From: Mediterraneibacter gnavus ATCC 29149
GTDB taxonomy: Bacteria; Bacillota; Clostridia; Lachnospirales; Lachnospiraceae
Direction of reading: 5' to 3'
Length of the DNA: 64,000 nt
Assembly: GCF_008121495.1 (NCBI RefSeq)
Contig: NZ_CP043051.1
Coordinates: forward strand, 682,001-746,000
In this document: positions 19,689-29,318 of the stretch, piece by piece
Layout of the letters: every line of letters begins with the position of its first letter
Position numbering within the stretch: position 1 is the first letter of the stretch
Translations under genes and position numbers: made by a program
Notes under the pieces: model-generated
What the model was told of the DNA's origin: nothing
Databases searched by the model: none
What the model saw: only the letters and a program-made list of their open reading frames with translations

Positions 19689-21237
19689 TCGTATTTCCAT
19701 TGGGAATGAGAGTGCTTCCTTCTCTTTTGACCATGACAATGAGCACCCCTGCTTTCTGGTCCAGCTCATTCACTGGTTTATCCCGCCATTTATGATTTTT
19801 GTCAATTTCCACCTCATACAATGTCAGATTTTCCCGGTCTTCAAAGGCCGGGGCTGCACAAATCAGCAGATCGCCGCCTTCTAAAGATGTATCACCATTC
19901 GGCATCATTGTCTCCTGTCCCCGAAACAGCAGTACCACTAAAACTCCCGGCGGCATTTCGATTTCTTTTAGTGTTTTTCCTGCAAACGGATGATTGTCAG
20001 TAATCTTGATCTTGACAAAAGAAATATCATTTTCATCCTGATAGTCATTAAACGTCCGCATGACATTGGCATTCTTATCGATCATTTCCAGCTTTCTGGA
20101 TACAGCCGGAAGTAAGGTACCCTGAACCGCAAGAGACAGCAGTACAATCACAAATACCATGTTAAACAAATTGTATGTCATCGGAATGCCGGATAAGACA
20201 ACATAAATAGAAAACACAATCGATGCCACTCCCCGCAATCCGGCCCAGGAAACAACGCCGATCTGCTGCCAGGATGCACCAAACGGCTTTAATATCGCAA
20301 GCACTGACACCGGACGCCCGATAAACAGCATAAAAAGACATAAAAGCAATGCGGGAACAAACACTTCCGGCAGCTGTGACGGCGTTACAAGCAATCCCAG
20401 CAAGAAGAAAATAACCATCTGTGCAATCTCTGTCAGAATATCAAAAAAGTGGACCATCTCTTTTTTGTCCGGTATAAACCGATTTCCAATCAGAATTCCG
20501 CACAGATATACACTCAGATATCCATTTCCACCGGCAACAGACGGCAACGCATATCCAACGATCACTGCTGCAAATAAAAAGATCGTTCTTCCCTGTTTCA
20601 TCCCAAAATCAATCTGATTCAAAATAAAGACAGAAGCTTTTCCGATCAAGAAGCCGCAGGCTGCTCCGATCAGAATCTGTTTCAGCAGAAGACCGGCTAC
20701 CGAGATCTGCTCTCCGGAAACAAGAGAGATCATCAGGATCGTCATCATGTAAGATATCGGATCGTTAGATCCCGACTCCAGCTCCAACAGAGAATCTGTA
20801 TTGTACTTCAGAGAGAGCTGCTTGGATCTCAGTACATTAAATACGGACGCTGCATCTGTAGATGCAATGACCGATCCGATCAAAATCCCTTCCATCCAGC
20901 CCACTCCCAACAGCACATGCGCTGCTGCCCCTACCAGCGCTGCGGTCATCACTACGCCGGCTGTGGAAAGTAAGAATGCTTTTCCCATTACCGGTTTTGC
21001 AGTCTTTAGATTTGTTCCAAAACCACCATAGAACATGACAAACAACAGACTGACCGAACAGATTGCCTCTGACAGTTCATAATCATCGAACGGAATCTTG
21101 AAAAAACCATCTACTCCAAAGCACATTCCAAGACCGATAAACAATAACAGTGACGGCAGCGGAAGTTTAGCAGCGATGCGGTTCATTAAAATGCAGGCCA
21201 CGATCACCACTCCTGCCAGTAATAACAATTGATTCAT
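19624..21237 (-). CDS. K+/H+ antiporter, NhaP2/CvrA-like (CPA1) with TrkA-C domain
   Basis: Membrane cation/proton antiporter, 537 residues. Residues 1-390 form about 12 hydrophobic helices of the CPA1 type; the conserved SIVASTDAASVFNVLR and ELESGSNDPISYMMT segments (about residues 122-165) carry the transport aspartates. The cytoplasmic tail has TrkA-C-like repeats (KIKITDNHPFAGKTLKEIEMPPGVLVVLL and a second copy), which in this family sense nucleotides or control gating. ATG start with GGAGGGACAGG upstream. Its 3' end overlaps the convergent pseudouridine synthase gene by 65 bases. Likely role: potassium and pH balance; the ion is inferred from family. Confidence 0.92.
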   Translation of the reverse strand: MNQLLLLAGVVIVACILMNRIAAKLPLPSLLLFIGLGMCFGVDGFFKIPFDDYELSEAICSVSLLFVMFYGGFGTNLKTAKPVMGKAFLLSTAGVVMTAALVGAAAHVLLGVGWMEGILIGSVIASTDAASVFNVLRSKQLSLKYNTDSLLELESGSNDPISYMMTILMISLVSGEQISVAGLLLKQILIGAACGFLIGKASVFILNQIDFGMKQGRTIFLFAAVIVGYALPSVAGGNGYLSVYLCGILIGNRFIPDKKEMVHFFDILTEIAQMVIFFLLGLLVTPSQLPEVFVPALLLCLFMLFIGRPVSVLAILKPFGASWQQIGVVSWAGLRGVASIVFSIYVVLSGIPMTYNLFNMVFVIVLLSLAVQGTLLPAVSRKLEMIDKNANVMRTFNDYQDENDISFVKIKITDNHPFAGKTLKEIEMPPGVLVVLLFRGQETMMPNGDTSLEGGDLLICAAPAFEDRENLTLYEVEIDKNHKWRDKPVNELDQKAGVLIVMVKREGSTLIPNGNTIIRQDDLLVFRRQKHAKQAHG

Positions 21238-21313
21238 CCTGTCCCTCCTTCTGATTTTAATACTTTACCATTTTAACAGGAATTCCGTTCTTTCGCAATT
21301 TTTCTCTCTTTTT

Positions 21314-21356
21314 AAAAACAGCGGCTGCCTCATCGTTTATCCATGAGACAGCCGCT
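21314..21356 (-). terminator. Terminator after spoVG
   Basis: Fourteen-base arms (21320-21333 and 21343-21356) with one mismatch and a short loop, followed by five T on the minus strand. Confidence 0.9.
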
Positions 21357-21374
21357 GCTCTTATTTTCCTCTTC

Positions 21375-21659
21375 TTACATTTCCCCAGATTCTTCCGTAT
21401 CTGCTTCCAGAGATTCCTGATACCGATCCAATATCGTATTCTGAATCTTTTCTCTTGTACCGGAATTGATCGGATGTGCGATATCGCGATATTCCCCATC
21501 CAGAGCTTTTTTGCTCGGCATTGCGATAAACAAGCCTTTTTCCCCTTCGATCACCTTGATATCATGAACTACGAATTCATTATCAATCGTAATCGAAACA
21601 ACTGCTTTTAATTTTCCCTCTTTTGTCACCTTGCGCACACGAACATCTGTAATCTGCAT
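21375..21659 (-). CDS. spoVG: Septation/regulatory protein SpoVG
   Basis: Small conserved regulator, 94 residues, nucleic-acid binding in several Gram-positives and linked to septation, sporulation and virulence control. It begins [20 protein letters not shown] and contains [20 protein letters not shown], both hallmark segments. The start at 21657-21659 was chosen because AAAGGAGA lies just upstream; an ATG 30 bases earlier lacks a site. It follows glgD by 45 bases on the same strand and could share the glg transcript, with a strong terminator after it. Its presence fits a spore-former lineage but does not prove sporulation. Confidence 0.96.
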   Translation of the reverse strand: MQITDVRVRKVTKEGKLKAVVSITIDNEFVVHDIKVIEGEKGLFIAMPSKKALDGEYRDIAHPINSGTREKIQNTILDRYQESLEADTEESGEM

Positions 21660-21704
21660 ACTGTTCAAGTCTCCTTTCTCCGCCTGCATTACTGTCTCAA
21701 TTCC

Positions 21705-22823
21705 TTATAATGCATACCTCTCGTTTTTTTCAACTACCACTTTTACACCACTCTCACCAACATGACGTGTATTGGCTCTGATCGTATCTCTGCTCTCTAC
21801 AATACAATTTTCAATATATGTATTGTCCCCGAGATATACATCATTTAAAATGATTGAATTTTTGATCACACAGTTATTGCCGACAAATACTTTTTTGAAG
21901 ATAATGGAGTTTTCCACAGTTCCATTGATGATACTTCCGCTTCCTATAAGGCTGTTCTTGACGGCTGCTCCCGGATTGTATTTTGCAGGCGGCAGATCGC
22001 TCACCTTGGAATACACACTCGGAGCATCCTTAAAGAAATACTTTCTCACTTCCGGCTTCAGGAAATCCATATTTGTCTGGTAATATGCATCCACTGTTGA
22101 GATGTTGTTCCAGTAGCTGTTTATCTTATAACCGTAAATTTTCTTCAGATTCTTATAACGAATCAGAATATCGGTTACAAAATCATGTCTCTCTTCCTCT
22201 GCGCAATGCTCTATCAGATCGATCAGAAGCCTTCTTCTGATTACATAGATTCCTGTAGAGATCGTCTGGGATTTTGCCACCATAGGCTTTTCTTCGAACT
22301 CTTCAATTCTGGCAGATTCGTTCATGCGTACCGTACCAAAACGAGTCGCATCTTCTCTGTCATCCAGATCCTTACACACAACTGTAATATCCGCTTTCTT
22401 TGCAATATGGTATTCAAGGACTTTATTATAATCAAGCTTGTACACCGCGTCTCCGGATGTAATGATCACATATGGTTCGTGACACTTTTTCAGGAAATCC
22501 AGATTCTGATAGATCGCATCGGCTGTTCCTCTGTACCAGTCCCCGTTATTCGCAGTGATCGTCGGTGTAAATACATACAGACCACCCTGCTTTCTTCCGA
22601 AATCCCACCATTTTGAGGAATTCAGATGTTCATTTAAAGATCTCGCATTATACTGTGTCAGAACTGCCACTTTCTGTATATGCGAATTTGTCATATTGCT
22701 GAGTGCAAAATCAATCGCTCTGTAACTGCTTGCCACCGGCATCGCCGCAGCTGCACGTTTCGCTGTCAGCTCCCTCATTTTTCTGCTGCTTCCACCTGCC
22801 AAGATAATCCCTACTGCTCTCAT
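21705..22823 (-). CDS. glgD: ADP-glucose pyrophosphorylase subunit GlgD
   Basis: Second subunit of the Firmicute glucose-1-phosphate adenylyltransferase, 372 residues, for glycogen synthesis. The N-terminal nucleotidyltransferase fold is present ([20 protein letters not shown], then [13 protein letters not shown]), followed by a C-terminal left-handed beta-helix with hexapeptide-like repeats ([19 protein letters not shown]). Compared with GlgC the substrate motifs are altered, matching the regulatory role known for GlgD. Its ATG overlaps the glgC stop codon by 4 bases, so the pair is translationally coupled and expected to form a hetero-oligomer. Confidence 0.96.
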   Translation of the reverse strand: MRAVGIILAGGSSRKMRELTAKRAAAAMPVASSYRAIDFALSNMTNSHIQKVAVLTQYNARSLNEHLNSSKWWDFGRKQGGLYVFTPTITANNGDWYRGTADAIYQNLDFLKKCHEPYVIITSGDAVYKLDYNKVLEYHIAKKADITVVCKDLDDREDATRFGTVRMNESARIEEFEEKPMVAKSQTISTGIYVIRRRLLIDLIEHCAEEERHDFVTDILIRYKNLKKIYGYKINSYWNNISTVDAYYQTNMDFLKPEVRKYFFKDAPSVYSKVSDLPPAKYNPGAAVKNSLIGSGSIINGTVENSIIFKKVFVGNNCVIKNSIILNDVYLGDNTYIENCIVESRDTIRANTRHVGESGVKVVVEKNERYAL

Positions 22824-24094
22824 GAACGTTCACCTGCCTTTATTAATGTCTCGCCGCCTGCAAGTACTCCATCGCTGTAATCTTCCGGCACGGTATAACC
22901 ACTGATTGCAGTATTTTTGCCAATCTGTACATTGGATGGAATTCTGGAGTTTTCTCCAATCGTAGCCAGTCCGCCACTGTAAATATTCGGTTTTTCTTTG
23001 TTCGGAACCTCGCTTCCGATTCCGATCACAACATTGTTGCCAATCTCAGTGCCTTCCGCAATAATCGCCTTGTCTATCACGCAATTATCTCCGATCACAA
23101 CATCACGCATCAGGATAGAATCCCGCACGATACTGCCTTTTCCGATCGTAACTCCTCCGCCTAATACGGAATTATGTACTTCTCCGTAAATCTCAGAACC
23201 ATTGCTGATGATGCAACGGTCTACCACAGACTGATCCGAGATATACTGGGGCGGAATATTGGCACTGTTTGTATAAATCTTCCAGAACTCTTCATACAGA
23301 TTGAATTCCGGAATGATGTCAATCAGCTCCATATTCGCTTCCCAGTAAGAACTCAATGTTCCGACATCCTTCCAATATCCGTTGTATTCATAAGCAAACA
23401 TTCTTCTTCCGTTTTCGTGACAATATGGAATGATATGTTTTCCAAAATCACAATTCGGCTGCTCGGATAATTTCAGAAGAGCTTCTTTCAATACCGGCCA
23501 GCTGAATATATAAATTCCCATGGATGCCAGATTACTGCTTGGCTTCTCCGGCTTCTCTTCAAATTCTTTAATCTTGCTTTCTTCATCTGTGACTACAATT
23601 CCAAATCTGCTTGCCTCTTCCATCGGCACCGGCATCGCTGCGATCGTAACATCCGCATGATTTGCCTTGTGGAAATCCAGCATTACTTCATAATCCATCT
23701 TATAAATATGATCTCCTGAAAGAATCAGCACATAATCCGGATTGTAAGTCTCCATGTAATCCAGATTCTGATAAATGGCATTAGCCGTTCCGGTATACCA
23801 CTCGCTGTTCGCGCTCTTCTCATAAGGAGGAAGGATTGTAACTCCGCCGATATTACGGTCCAGATCCCACGGGATCCCGATTCCAATATGGGTATTCAAA
23901 CGCAGCGGCTGATACTGCGTCAATACACCCACCGTGTCTACTCCTGAATTAATACAGTTACTCAATGGAAAATCAATGATCCGATATTTCCCTCCAAAAG
24001 CCACTGCCGGTTTTGCAACCTTTGCAGTGAGAACTCCCAATCGACTGCCTTGTCCGCCTGCAAGCAGCATGGCAATCATTTCCTTCTTAATCAT
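22820..24094 (-). CDS. glgC: Glucose-1-phosphate adenylyltransferase catalytic subunit
   Basis: Makes ADP-glucose from ATP and glucose-1-phosphate, the first committed step of glycogen synthesis, 424 residues. The nucleotide-binding loop [22 protein letters not shown] is at about residues 10-31. [16 protein letters not shown] and the FEEKP segment of the sugar-phosphate site are present, and a hexapeptide beta-helix fills residues 295-410. ATG start with a weak site (AGGTGACTAC). Upstream lies a TATAAT box at 24126-24131 with an extended TGG; the -35 is poor. No branching or synthase genes are in the window. Confidence 0.97.
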   Translation of the reverse strand: MIKKEMIAMLLAGGQGSRLGVLTAKVAKPAVAFGGKYRIIDFPLSNCINSGVDTVGVLTQYQPLRLNTHIGIGIPWDLDRNIGGVTILPPYEKSANSEWYTGTANAIYQNLDYMETYNPDYVLILSGDHIYKMDYEVMLDFHKANHADVTIAAMPVPMEEASRFGIVVTDEESKIKEFEEKPEKPSSNLASMGIYIFSWPVLKEALLKLSEQPNCDFGKHIIPYCHENGRRMFAYEYNGYWKDVGTLSSYWEANMELIDIIPEFNLYEEFWKIYTNSANIPPQYISDQSVVDRCIISNGSEIYGEVHNSVLGGGVTIGKGSIVRDSILMRDVVIGDNCVIDKAIIAEGTEIGNNVVIGIGSEVPNKEKPNIYSGGLATIGENSRIPSNVQIGKNTAISGYTVPEDYSDGVLAGGETLIKAGERS

Positions 24095-24352
24095 GTAGTC
24101 ACCTCATTTCTAGTTGATTGCTGTTATTATACCATATTTTTCTCATCCGTACATGTTTTTTACAAAAATTTTGCATAATCTTTTTCCTTTTTGTTTATTT
24201 GGTACAAAAAGAACTTCTTTTAATTTTCCCCATATATAGTATAATATAAACTGCAAAGAAATTTTATGACTAAATTTAATAAACTTTTTACTTTTAAAAT
24301 AAAACACACAAGATTTTCAACTATTTTCATAGTAAGGGAAGGTAATCATCAT
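24095..24352. promoter_or_regulatory. Divergent glgC/murC promoter region
   Basis: No gene. Minus strand: extended -10 TGGTATAAT (TATAAT at 24126-24131) for glgC. Plus strand: TATAAT at about 24239 for murC, with no clear -35. AT-rich throughout. Confidence 0.5.
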
Positions 24353-25729
24353 ATGTATAAAATCAATTTCAAACAGCCTATTCACGTTCATTTTATCGGT
24401 ATCGGCGGCATCAGCATGAGCGGTCTTGCCGAGATTCTTCTAAAAGAAGGATTTACCGTATCCGGTTCTGACTCGAAAGTCTCTCCGCTTACCGAACATC
24501 TGGAAGCAAAAGGGGCTCAGATTTTTTATGGTCAGAAAGCATCCAATATCATCGACGGGATCGACTGCGTCGTATACACTGCCGCGATCCGCAGAGAAAA
24601 TGCAGAGCTGATGGAAGCTGTTGCAAAAAAAATCCCAATGCTGACCCGTGCGGAGCTGCTTGGACAGCTGATGGCTAATTACAAAACTCCGATCGCAGTA
24701 TCAGGAACTCATGGCAAGACGACAACAACTTCCATGATCTCTCATGTTCTGCTGGCAGGTGACACAGATCCTACCATCTCTGTGGGCGGGATTCTGCAGG
24801 CCATCGGCGGAAATATCCGGGTCGGAAGCTCCGGCATCTTCGTCACAGAGGCCTGTGAATATACAAACAGCTTCCTGCACTTTTTCCCGAAGATCAGCAT
24901 CATCCTGAACATTGAAGCCGATCATCTGGATTTCTTTAAAGATCTGGAAGATATCCGTCACTCCTTTCATCAGTTTGCAGCCCTGTTGCCATCTGACGGA
25001 ACACTGATCATTAACGGAGAGATCGATCAGTATCAGGAAATCTGCGAAGGTCTGGACTGCAGCGTGGTGACTTACGGAATGTCTCCAGAATTTGACTACA
25101 GTGCGCAGAATATCACCTACGATGAAAAAGGTCGGGTTGCATTTGATTTCTTCCGAAACGGAAAGCTGGACACACACATCGTCCTTTCCGTGACCGGAGA
25201 TCACAATGTGTCCAACGCCCTTTCCGCGATCGCAACAGCGGAGCTGTTGGGACTTTCCATGGATACGATTCAGAAAGGCCTGCTTTCCTTCTCCGGAACA
25301 GACCGCCGTTTTGAATACAAGGGAACGATCGATGATGTCACCATCGTAGATGACTATGCACATCATCCGACAGAGATCAAAGCAACTTTAAAGGCTGCGA
25401 AGCACTATCCGCACCGCAAACTCTGGTGCGTATTCCAGCCGCACACATACACAAGGACCAAAGCATTTTTCCAGGAATTTGCAGAAGCTCTTTCCCATGC
25501 AGATCATGTGATTCTTGCCGATATTTATGCCGCACGGGAAACAGATACTCTTGGGGTATCCTCTGAAGCGCTCTCAGACGCGATCCGCAGCCTTGGAACA
25601 GATTCTCACTATTTTCCATCCTTTGCAGAGATCGAAACATTTCTCAAAGAAAACTGGAATGCAGGAGATCTTGTTCTTACAATGGGTGCCGGAGATGTGG
25701 TAAAAATTGGAGAAGATCTCTTAAAATAG
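24353..25729 (+). CDS. murC: UDP-N-acetylmuramate--L-alanine ligase
   Basis: Cytoplasmic ligase adding L-alanine to UDP-MurNAc, the first amino acid of the peptidoglycan stem, 458 residues. The N-terminal Rossmann motif is GIGGISMSGLAEI (about 16-28), the ATP loop GTHGKTTT (about 119-126), and the C-terminal signature DDYAHHPTEIKATL (near 343). The start at 24353 was chosen over an in-frame ATG 87 bases upstream because it is preceded by GGGAAGG and begins the conserved fold. Monocistronic or leading into the DnaD operon 145 bases downstream. Confidence 0.97.
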   Translation: MYKINFKQPIHVHFIGIGGISMSGLAEILLKEGFTVSGSDSKVSPLTEHLEAKGAQIFYGQKASNIIDGIDCVVYTAAIRRENAELMEAVAKKIPMLTRAELLGQLMANYKTPIAVSGTHGKTTTTSMISHVLLAGDTDPTISVGGILQAIGGNIRVGSSGIFVTEACEYTNSFLHFFPKISIILNIEADHLDFFKDLEDIRHSFHQFAALLPSDGTLIINGEIDQYQEICEGLDCSVVTYGMSPEFDYSAQNITYDEKGRVAFDFFRNGKLDTHIVLSVTGDHNVSNALSAIATAELLGLSMDTIQKGLLSFSGTDRRFEYKGTIDDVTIVDDYAHHPTEIKATLKAAKHYPHRKLWCVFQPHTYTRTKAFFQEFAEALSHADHVILADIYAARETDTLGVSSEALSDAIRSLGTDSHYFPSFAEIETFLKENWNAGDLVLTMGAGDVVKIGEDLLK

Positions 25730-25732
25730 GAC

Positions 25733-25763
25733 TTATCCACATTATCCACATGGGTTATTCACA
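25733..25763 (+). promoter_or_regulatory. Cluster of three DnaA boxes
   Basis: Two perfect TTATCCACA boxes in direct tandem (25733-25741, 25742-25750) and a one-mismatch TTATTCACA (25755-25763), all in the same orientation, immediately after murC and about 50-60 bases upstream of the -10 of the replication operon. This suggests DnaA control of that operon. It is unlikely to be oriC: no dnaA or dnaN is near. Confidence 0.85.
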
Positions 25764-25793
25764 AAAAAGCAGATTTTCCCTTGAAAAAAGGCT

Positions 25794-25821
25794 TTTGCCC
25801 GTTCAGATAAGATGCTATAAT
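25794..25821 (+). promoter_or_regulatory. Promoter of the dnaD-loader-prs operon
   Basis: -10 TATAAT at 25816-25821. The best -35 is TTTGCC (25794-25799) with a 16-base spacer. It lies between the DnaA boxes and the DnaD-domain gene. Confidence 0.55.
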
Positions 25822-25874
25822 ACCTTTGCGCATGAGAGAGCAGCGTATGAATTCCGGAAAACAGGGAGAGGACT

Positions 25875-26939
25875 ATGAAGACATTTACGTTAAAAAATAA
25901 ATTCCAGACAAATGCCACACTGGTTGCGAACGACTTTATCGATCACTATATGGTGCAGGCAAACGGCGAATTTGTAAAAGTATATCTGTTCCTTTTAAGA
26001 CATTTGGATAATGCCGGCTCTTCTCTGACAGTTTCTGCAGTTGCAGACTGTCTGAACAACACAGAAAATGATATCCTGCGCGCATTCAAATACTGGGAAT
26101 CCAAAGGACTTCTTCAGATGGAATGTGATGCAGAGGGACATGTCTGTGAACTGGAACTGATCCAGATTCCCCAGACCCAAGCACAGATACCGATCACTGC
26201 GGCCAAAAAGCCTTCCGCACCGGTCGTCTCTGTCAAGCCTGCTACTCCCAAAGCTGTGGCAGCTTCTGTTTCCCGCCCGGCGGCGCACGCAGATGCCGCA
26301 AAGGCGCAAAAGCAGCTAAAATCGCTCCTGTTCATTGCGGAACAGTATCTTGGTAAGACTCTGACAAAGACAGATATGGATGCGATCACTTATTTTTATG
26401 ATCATCTCGGCATGTCGGCTGACCTGATCGAATATCTGATCGAATCCTGCGTGGAAAACGGCCACAAAAGTATTCATTATATTCAGAAGGTCGCTTTATC
26501 CTGGGCAGACAGCGGGATCACTACCAAAGAGCAGGCAAAACAGCAATCCCGCAGTTATAACAAAAACTGCTACACTGTTCTGAATGCTTTCGGAATCAAA
26601 AATCGGGGACCTGCCGCATCTGAGGTTTCGTATATCCAGAAATGGACCGATACCTATGGATTTACTCTGGACATCATCGAAGAAGCCTGCAGCAGAACAA
26701 TTTCTGCAACTCATCAGCCAAGCTTTGAATATGCAGACACGATCCTGACCAGATGGCACAACAGCCATGTACATCATTTGAAAGATATTTCGGTGTTGGA
26801 TGATGCATATCAGAAACAAAAAGCCGTTTCGGCTGCCTCAGCTCCAAAGGCAAAACCTGTCTCCAGAAATCTGAACAATTTCGAACGCCGTTCATATGAC
26901 ATGGATTCTCTGGAGGAGCAACTATTAAACAGCAATTAG
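25875..26939 (+). CDS. DnaD-domain replication protein
   Basis: Primosome-type protein, 354 residues. The N-terminal winged-helix segment spans about 10-95 (FIDHYMVQANGEFVKVYLFLLRHL, then SAVADCLNNTENDILRAFKYWESKGLL), which resembles the DnaD/DnaB DDBH1 fold. A Pro/Ala linker covers 96-140. Two DnaD C-terminal (DDBH2) repeats follow at about 150-225 and 230-300. The tail FERRSYDMDSLEEQLL is typical of clostridial members. It is followed 15 bases later by a DnaI/DnaC-like loader, the expected partner, and preceded by DnaA boxes. Likely role: helicase loading at origins or stalled forks. Confidence 0.9.
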   Translation: MKTFTLKNKFQTNATLVANDFIDHYMVQANGEFVKVYLFLLRHLDNAGSSLTVSAVADCLNNTENDILRAFKYWESKGLLQMECDAEGHVCELELIQIPQTQAQIPITAAKKPSAPVVSVKPATPKAVAASVSRPAAHADAAKAQKQLKSLLFIAEQYLGKTLTKTDMDAITYFYDHLGMSADLIEYLIESCVENGHKSIHYIQKVALSWADSGITTKEQAKQQSRSYNKNCYTVLNAFGIKNRGPAASEVSYIQKWTDTYGFTLDIIEEACSRTISATHQPSFEYADTILTRWHNSHVHHLKDISVLDDAYQKQKAVSAASAPKAKPVSRNLNNFERRSYDMDSLEEQLLNSN

Positions 26940-26954
26940 AAGGAGAGCACTGTC

Positions 26955-27953
26955 GTGGGACTAAAAAATTCACAATATCAGGCGATTATGCGTAAGTACG
27001 AGCAAAAACAACTCCGAAACCATGATATACTGACACAGCATTATGAAGAGGTCTACCGTCAGCTGCCTGAATTTAAATCACTGGATGATTCCATTTCCAT
27101 TTTGTCTGTTCAATATGGAAAACGCCTGTTAAACGGCGATCAAAAAGCAATTTCTTCTTTAAAAGAAGAGCTTGCCATTTTACGCGCCAGCAAGCAGGAG
27201 CTTTTACGATCCAGTGGTTTTCCGGCTGATTATCTGGAACCGGTCTATGATTGTCCGAATTGTAAAGATACCGGATATATCGGAAACCAAAAATGTCACT
27301 GTTTCAAAAAAGCCATCATTGACTTACTTTATGAACAGTCAAACTTAAAAGAAATTCTCAAAAAAGAAAACTTCAGCAACTTTGCTCTGGACTACTATTC
27401 CACCAACTTTATTGACCCGAAGACCGGCCGTTCTTCCCGCCAGGTAATTGAAGATGCCCTGCGGATCTGCCGGAATTTCGTCACCTCTTTCGGAACAGAT
27501 TTCCAGAATCTTTTTCTGTATGGAGATGTTGGTGTGGGCAAGACCTTTTTGTCCAACTGCATTGCAAAGGAACTGATGGATAAAGAGTATTCTGTTCTTT
27601 ACTTTTCTGCATCCAAGTTCTTTTCCAGTCTTGCAAAACATGCGTTTGACAAGCAAGATGTAGATGCGCAGAATATGTTTGAACTGATCTACAACTGTGA
27701 CTGTCTGATCATTGATGATCTGGGAACCGAATATACGAACAATTTTATTGCATCCCAGTTCTTCACATGCATCAACGAACGACTGCTTAACAGCCGTTCT
27801 ACAATTATATCAACAAACTTGTCACTGGACACTCTGGCTGATCTTTATACAGAACGGTCCTTTTCCAGAATCACAAGTAATTATATCATGTTGAAACTGA
27901 TAGGCGATGACATCCGAATCAAAAAGAAATTAAAAAACAGGGAGGAAAATTAA
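26955..27953 (+). CDS. DnaI/DnaC-like helicase loader ATPase
   Basis: AAA+ ATPase expected to load the replicative helicase, 332 residues. Start is GTG at 26955 with AAGGAGAG nine bases upstream. Residues 1-95 are helical; a zinc-binding knuckle CPNCKDTGYIGNQKCHC begins near 100. Walker A GDVGVGKTFLSN is at about 190-201, and Walker B LIIDDLGTEY near 253-262. An arginine-rich end (ERSFSRITSNY) supplies the sensor region. The same fold occurs in IstB of transposons, but pairing with a DnaD-domain gene and the DnaA boxes favours the chromosomal loader. The stop codon overlaps the start of prs by one base. Confidence 0.9.
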   Translation: MGLKNSQYQAIMRKYEQKQLRNHDILTQHYEEVYRQLPEFKSLDDSISILSVQYGKRLLNGDQKAISSLKEELAILRASKQELLRSSGFPADYLEPVYDCPNCKDTGYIGNQKCHCFKKAIIDLLYEQSNLKEILKKENFSNFALDYYSTNFIDPKTGRSSRQVIEDALRICRNFVTSFGTDFQNLFLYGDVGVGKTFLSNCIAKELMDKEYSVLYFSASKFFSSLAKHAFDKQDVDAQNMFELIYNCDCLIIDDLGTEYTNNFIASQFFTCINERLLNSRSTIISTNLSLDTLADLYTERSFSRITSNYIMLKLIGDDIRIKKKLKNREEN

Positions 27954-29137
27954 TGTTACGTCGAAAAGAAAGAAACTTAGAAAATATTCCAGTAGGAGCG
28001 CTCGGACTGATTCCGGTCAGAGGATGCGAAGGTCTTGGAGACAAGGTCAATGATTATCTGGTAAAATGGCGCAAAGAAAGCGGTTCTGAACATAAAGGAG
28101 ATGTCGCTTTCACCGGTTATGACAGAGATACTTTTATCATTGATGCCGATGTTCCGAGATTCGGTTCCGGAGAGGCAAAAGGAATCATCAAAGAGTCTGT
28201 TCGTGGAAAAGATCTCTATCTGATGGTCGACGTATGCAACTACAGCCTCACCTATTCTCTGACAGGAAACACAAACCATATGTCACCGGATGACCATTTC
28301 CAGAACTTAAAGCGTGTAATCGCTGCAGTCGGAGGAAAGGCGCGCCGCATCAATGTGATCATGCCATTCCTTTACGAAAGCCGTCAGCACAAAAGAACAA
28401 GCCGCGAGTCTTTAGACTGCGCACTCGGACTTCAGGAACTGGTACGCATGGGCGTTGATAACATCATTACTTTTGATGCGCACGATCCTCGTGTATCCAA
28501 TGCCATCCCGCTGAGCGGATTTGAGACAGTTCCTCCAACTTACCAGTTTGTCAAAGGACTTCTGCGCAATGTAAAAGATCTGCAGATCGACAGTGACCAC
28601 ATGATGGCGATCAGCCCGGATGAAGGTGGTACGAACCGTGCGATCTACCTTGCAAACGTACTTGGACTGGATATGGGTATGTTCTACAAACGCCGTGATT
28701 ATACACAGATCGTCAACGGACGCAACCCGATCGTTGCCCACGAATTCTTAGGAAGCTCTGTAGAAGGCAAAGACGTGATCATTATCGATGACATGATCTC
28801 TTCCGGAGATTCTATCATCGAAGTTGCAACAGAGCTGAAACGCAGAAAAGCAAAACGAATCTTTGCTGCAGCTACATTTGGTCTTTTCACAAACGGTCTG
28901 GACAAGTTCGATCAGGCATATGAGGACGGAACAATCTCCGGTATTCTGACAACTAACCTGATCTATCAGACACCGGAATTATTATCAAGACCATACTATA
29001 TCAACTGTGACATGAGCAAATATATCGCTCTGATCATCGATACACTGAACCACGACGGTTCTATCAGCAGTATCTTAAGCCCGGATGAGAGAATCCAGCA
29101 TGTACTGCAGAAATATAAAAACGGAGAAACGATTTAA
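27953..29137 (+). CDS. prs: Ribose-phosphate pyrophosphokinase, divergent long form
   Basis: Makes PRPP from ribose-5-phosphate and ATP for nucleotide, His and Trp synthesis. It has 394 residues against about 310-320 for classical Prs. Conserved elements are changed but readable: MPFLYESRQHKRTSRESLD, ITFDAHDPRVSNAIPLSG (the catalytic-Asp/His region) and the PRPP loop VIIIDDMISSGDSIIEVA where classical enzymes have DDMIDTAGT. The start ATG overlaps the stop of the loader gene (TAATG), so the three genes form one operon; a strong terminator follows. This variant may be allosterically different from classical Prs. Confidence 0.9.
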   Translation: MLRRKERNLENIPVGALGLIPVRGCEGLGDKVNDYLVKWRKESGSEHKGDVAFTGYDRDTFIIDADVPRFGSGEAKGIIKESVRGKDLYLMVDVCNYSLTYSLTGNTNHMSPDDHFQNLKRVIAAVGGKARRINVIMPFLYESRQHKRTSRESLDCALGLQELVRMGVDNIITFDAHDPRVSNAIPLSGFETVPPTYQFVKGLLRNVKDLQIDSDHMMAISPDEGGTNRAIYLANVLGLDMGMFYKRRDYTQIVNGRNPIVAHEFLGSSVEGKDVIIIDDMISSGDSIIEVATELKRRKAKRIFAAATFGLFTNGLDKFDQAYEDGTISGILTTNLIYQTPELLSRPYYINCDMSKYIALIIDTLNHDGSISSILSPDERIQHVLQKYKNGETI

Positions 29138-29140
29138 TTA

Positions 29141-29187
29141 AAAAAGAGGGAAACTGTTTCATTAATTGACAGTTTCCCTCTTTATTT
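29141..29187. terminator. Terminator between prs and hppA
   Basis: Eleven-base perfect arms (29146-29156 and 29170-29180) flanked by an A-run on the left and a T-rich run on the right. It could work in both directions for the convergent genes. Confidence 0.88.
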
Positions 29188-29318
29188 CATATGGTGGAAA
29201 TCTGGTTTTCATTCCCCCTGATAACAAAATCCGATCCACCAGTGTTTCTTGCAGCCAGCAGAATCAGCATAAAAACAGCCAATTTTCAAGCTGAAAATCG
29301 ACTGTTCTATGAAATATC

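Noticed and set aside
25733-25763. DnaA boxes as a chromosomal origin
   Set aside because: Only three boxes, no dnaA-dnaN nearby and no clear unwinding region of repeats; regulation of the operon is more likely.
26955-27953. The loader ATPase as an IstB-type transposition helper
   Set aside because: It has a zinc knuckle, is paired with a DnaD-domain gene and there are no IstA or IS ends nearby.
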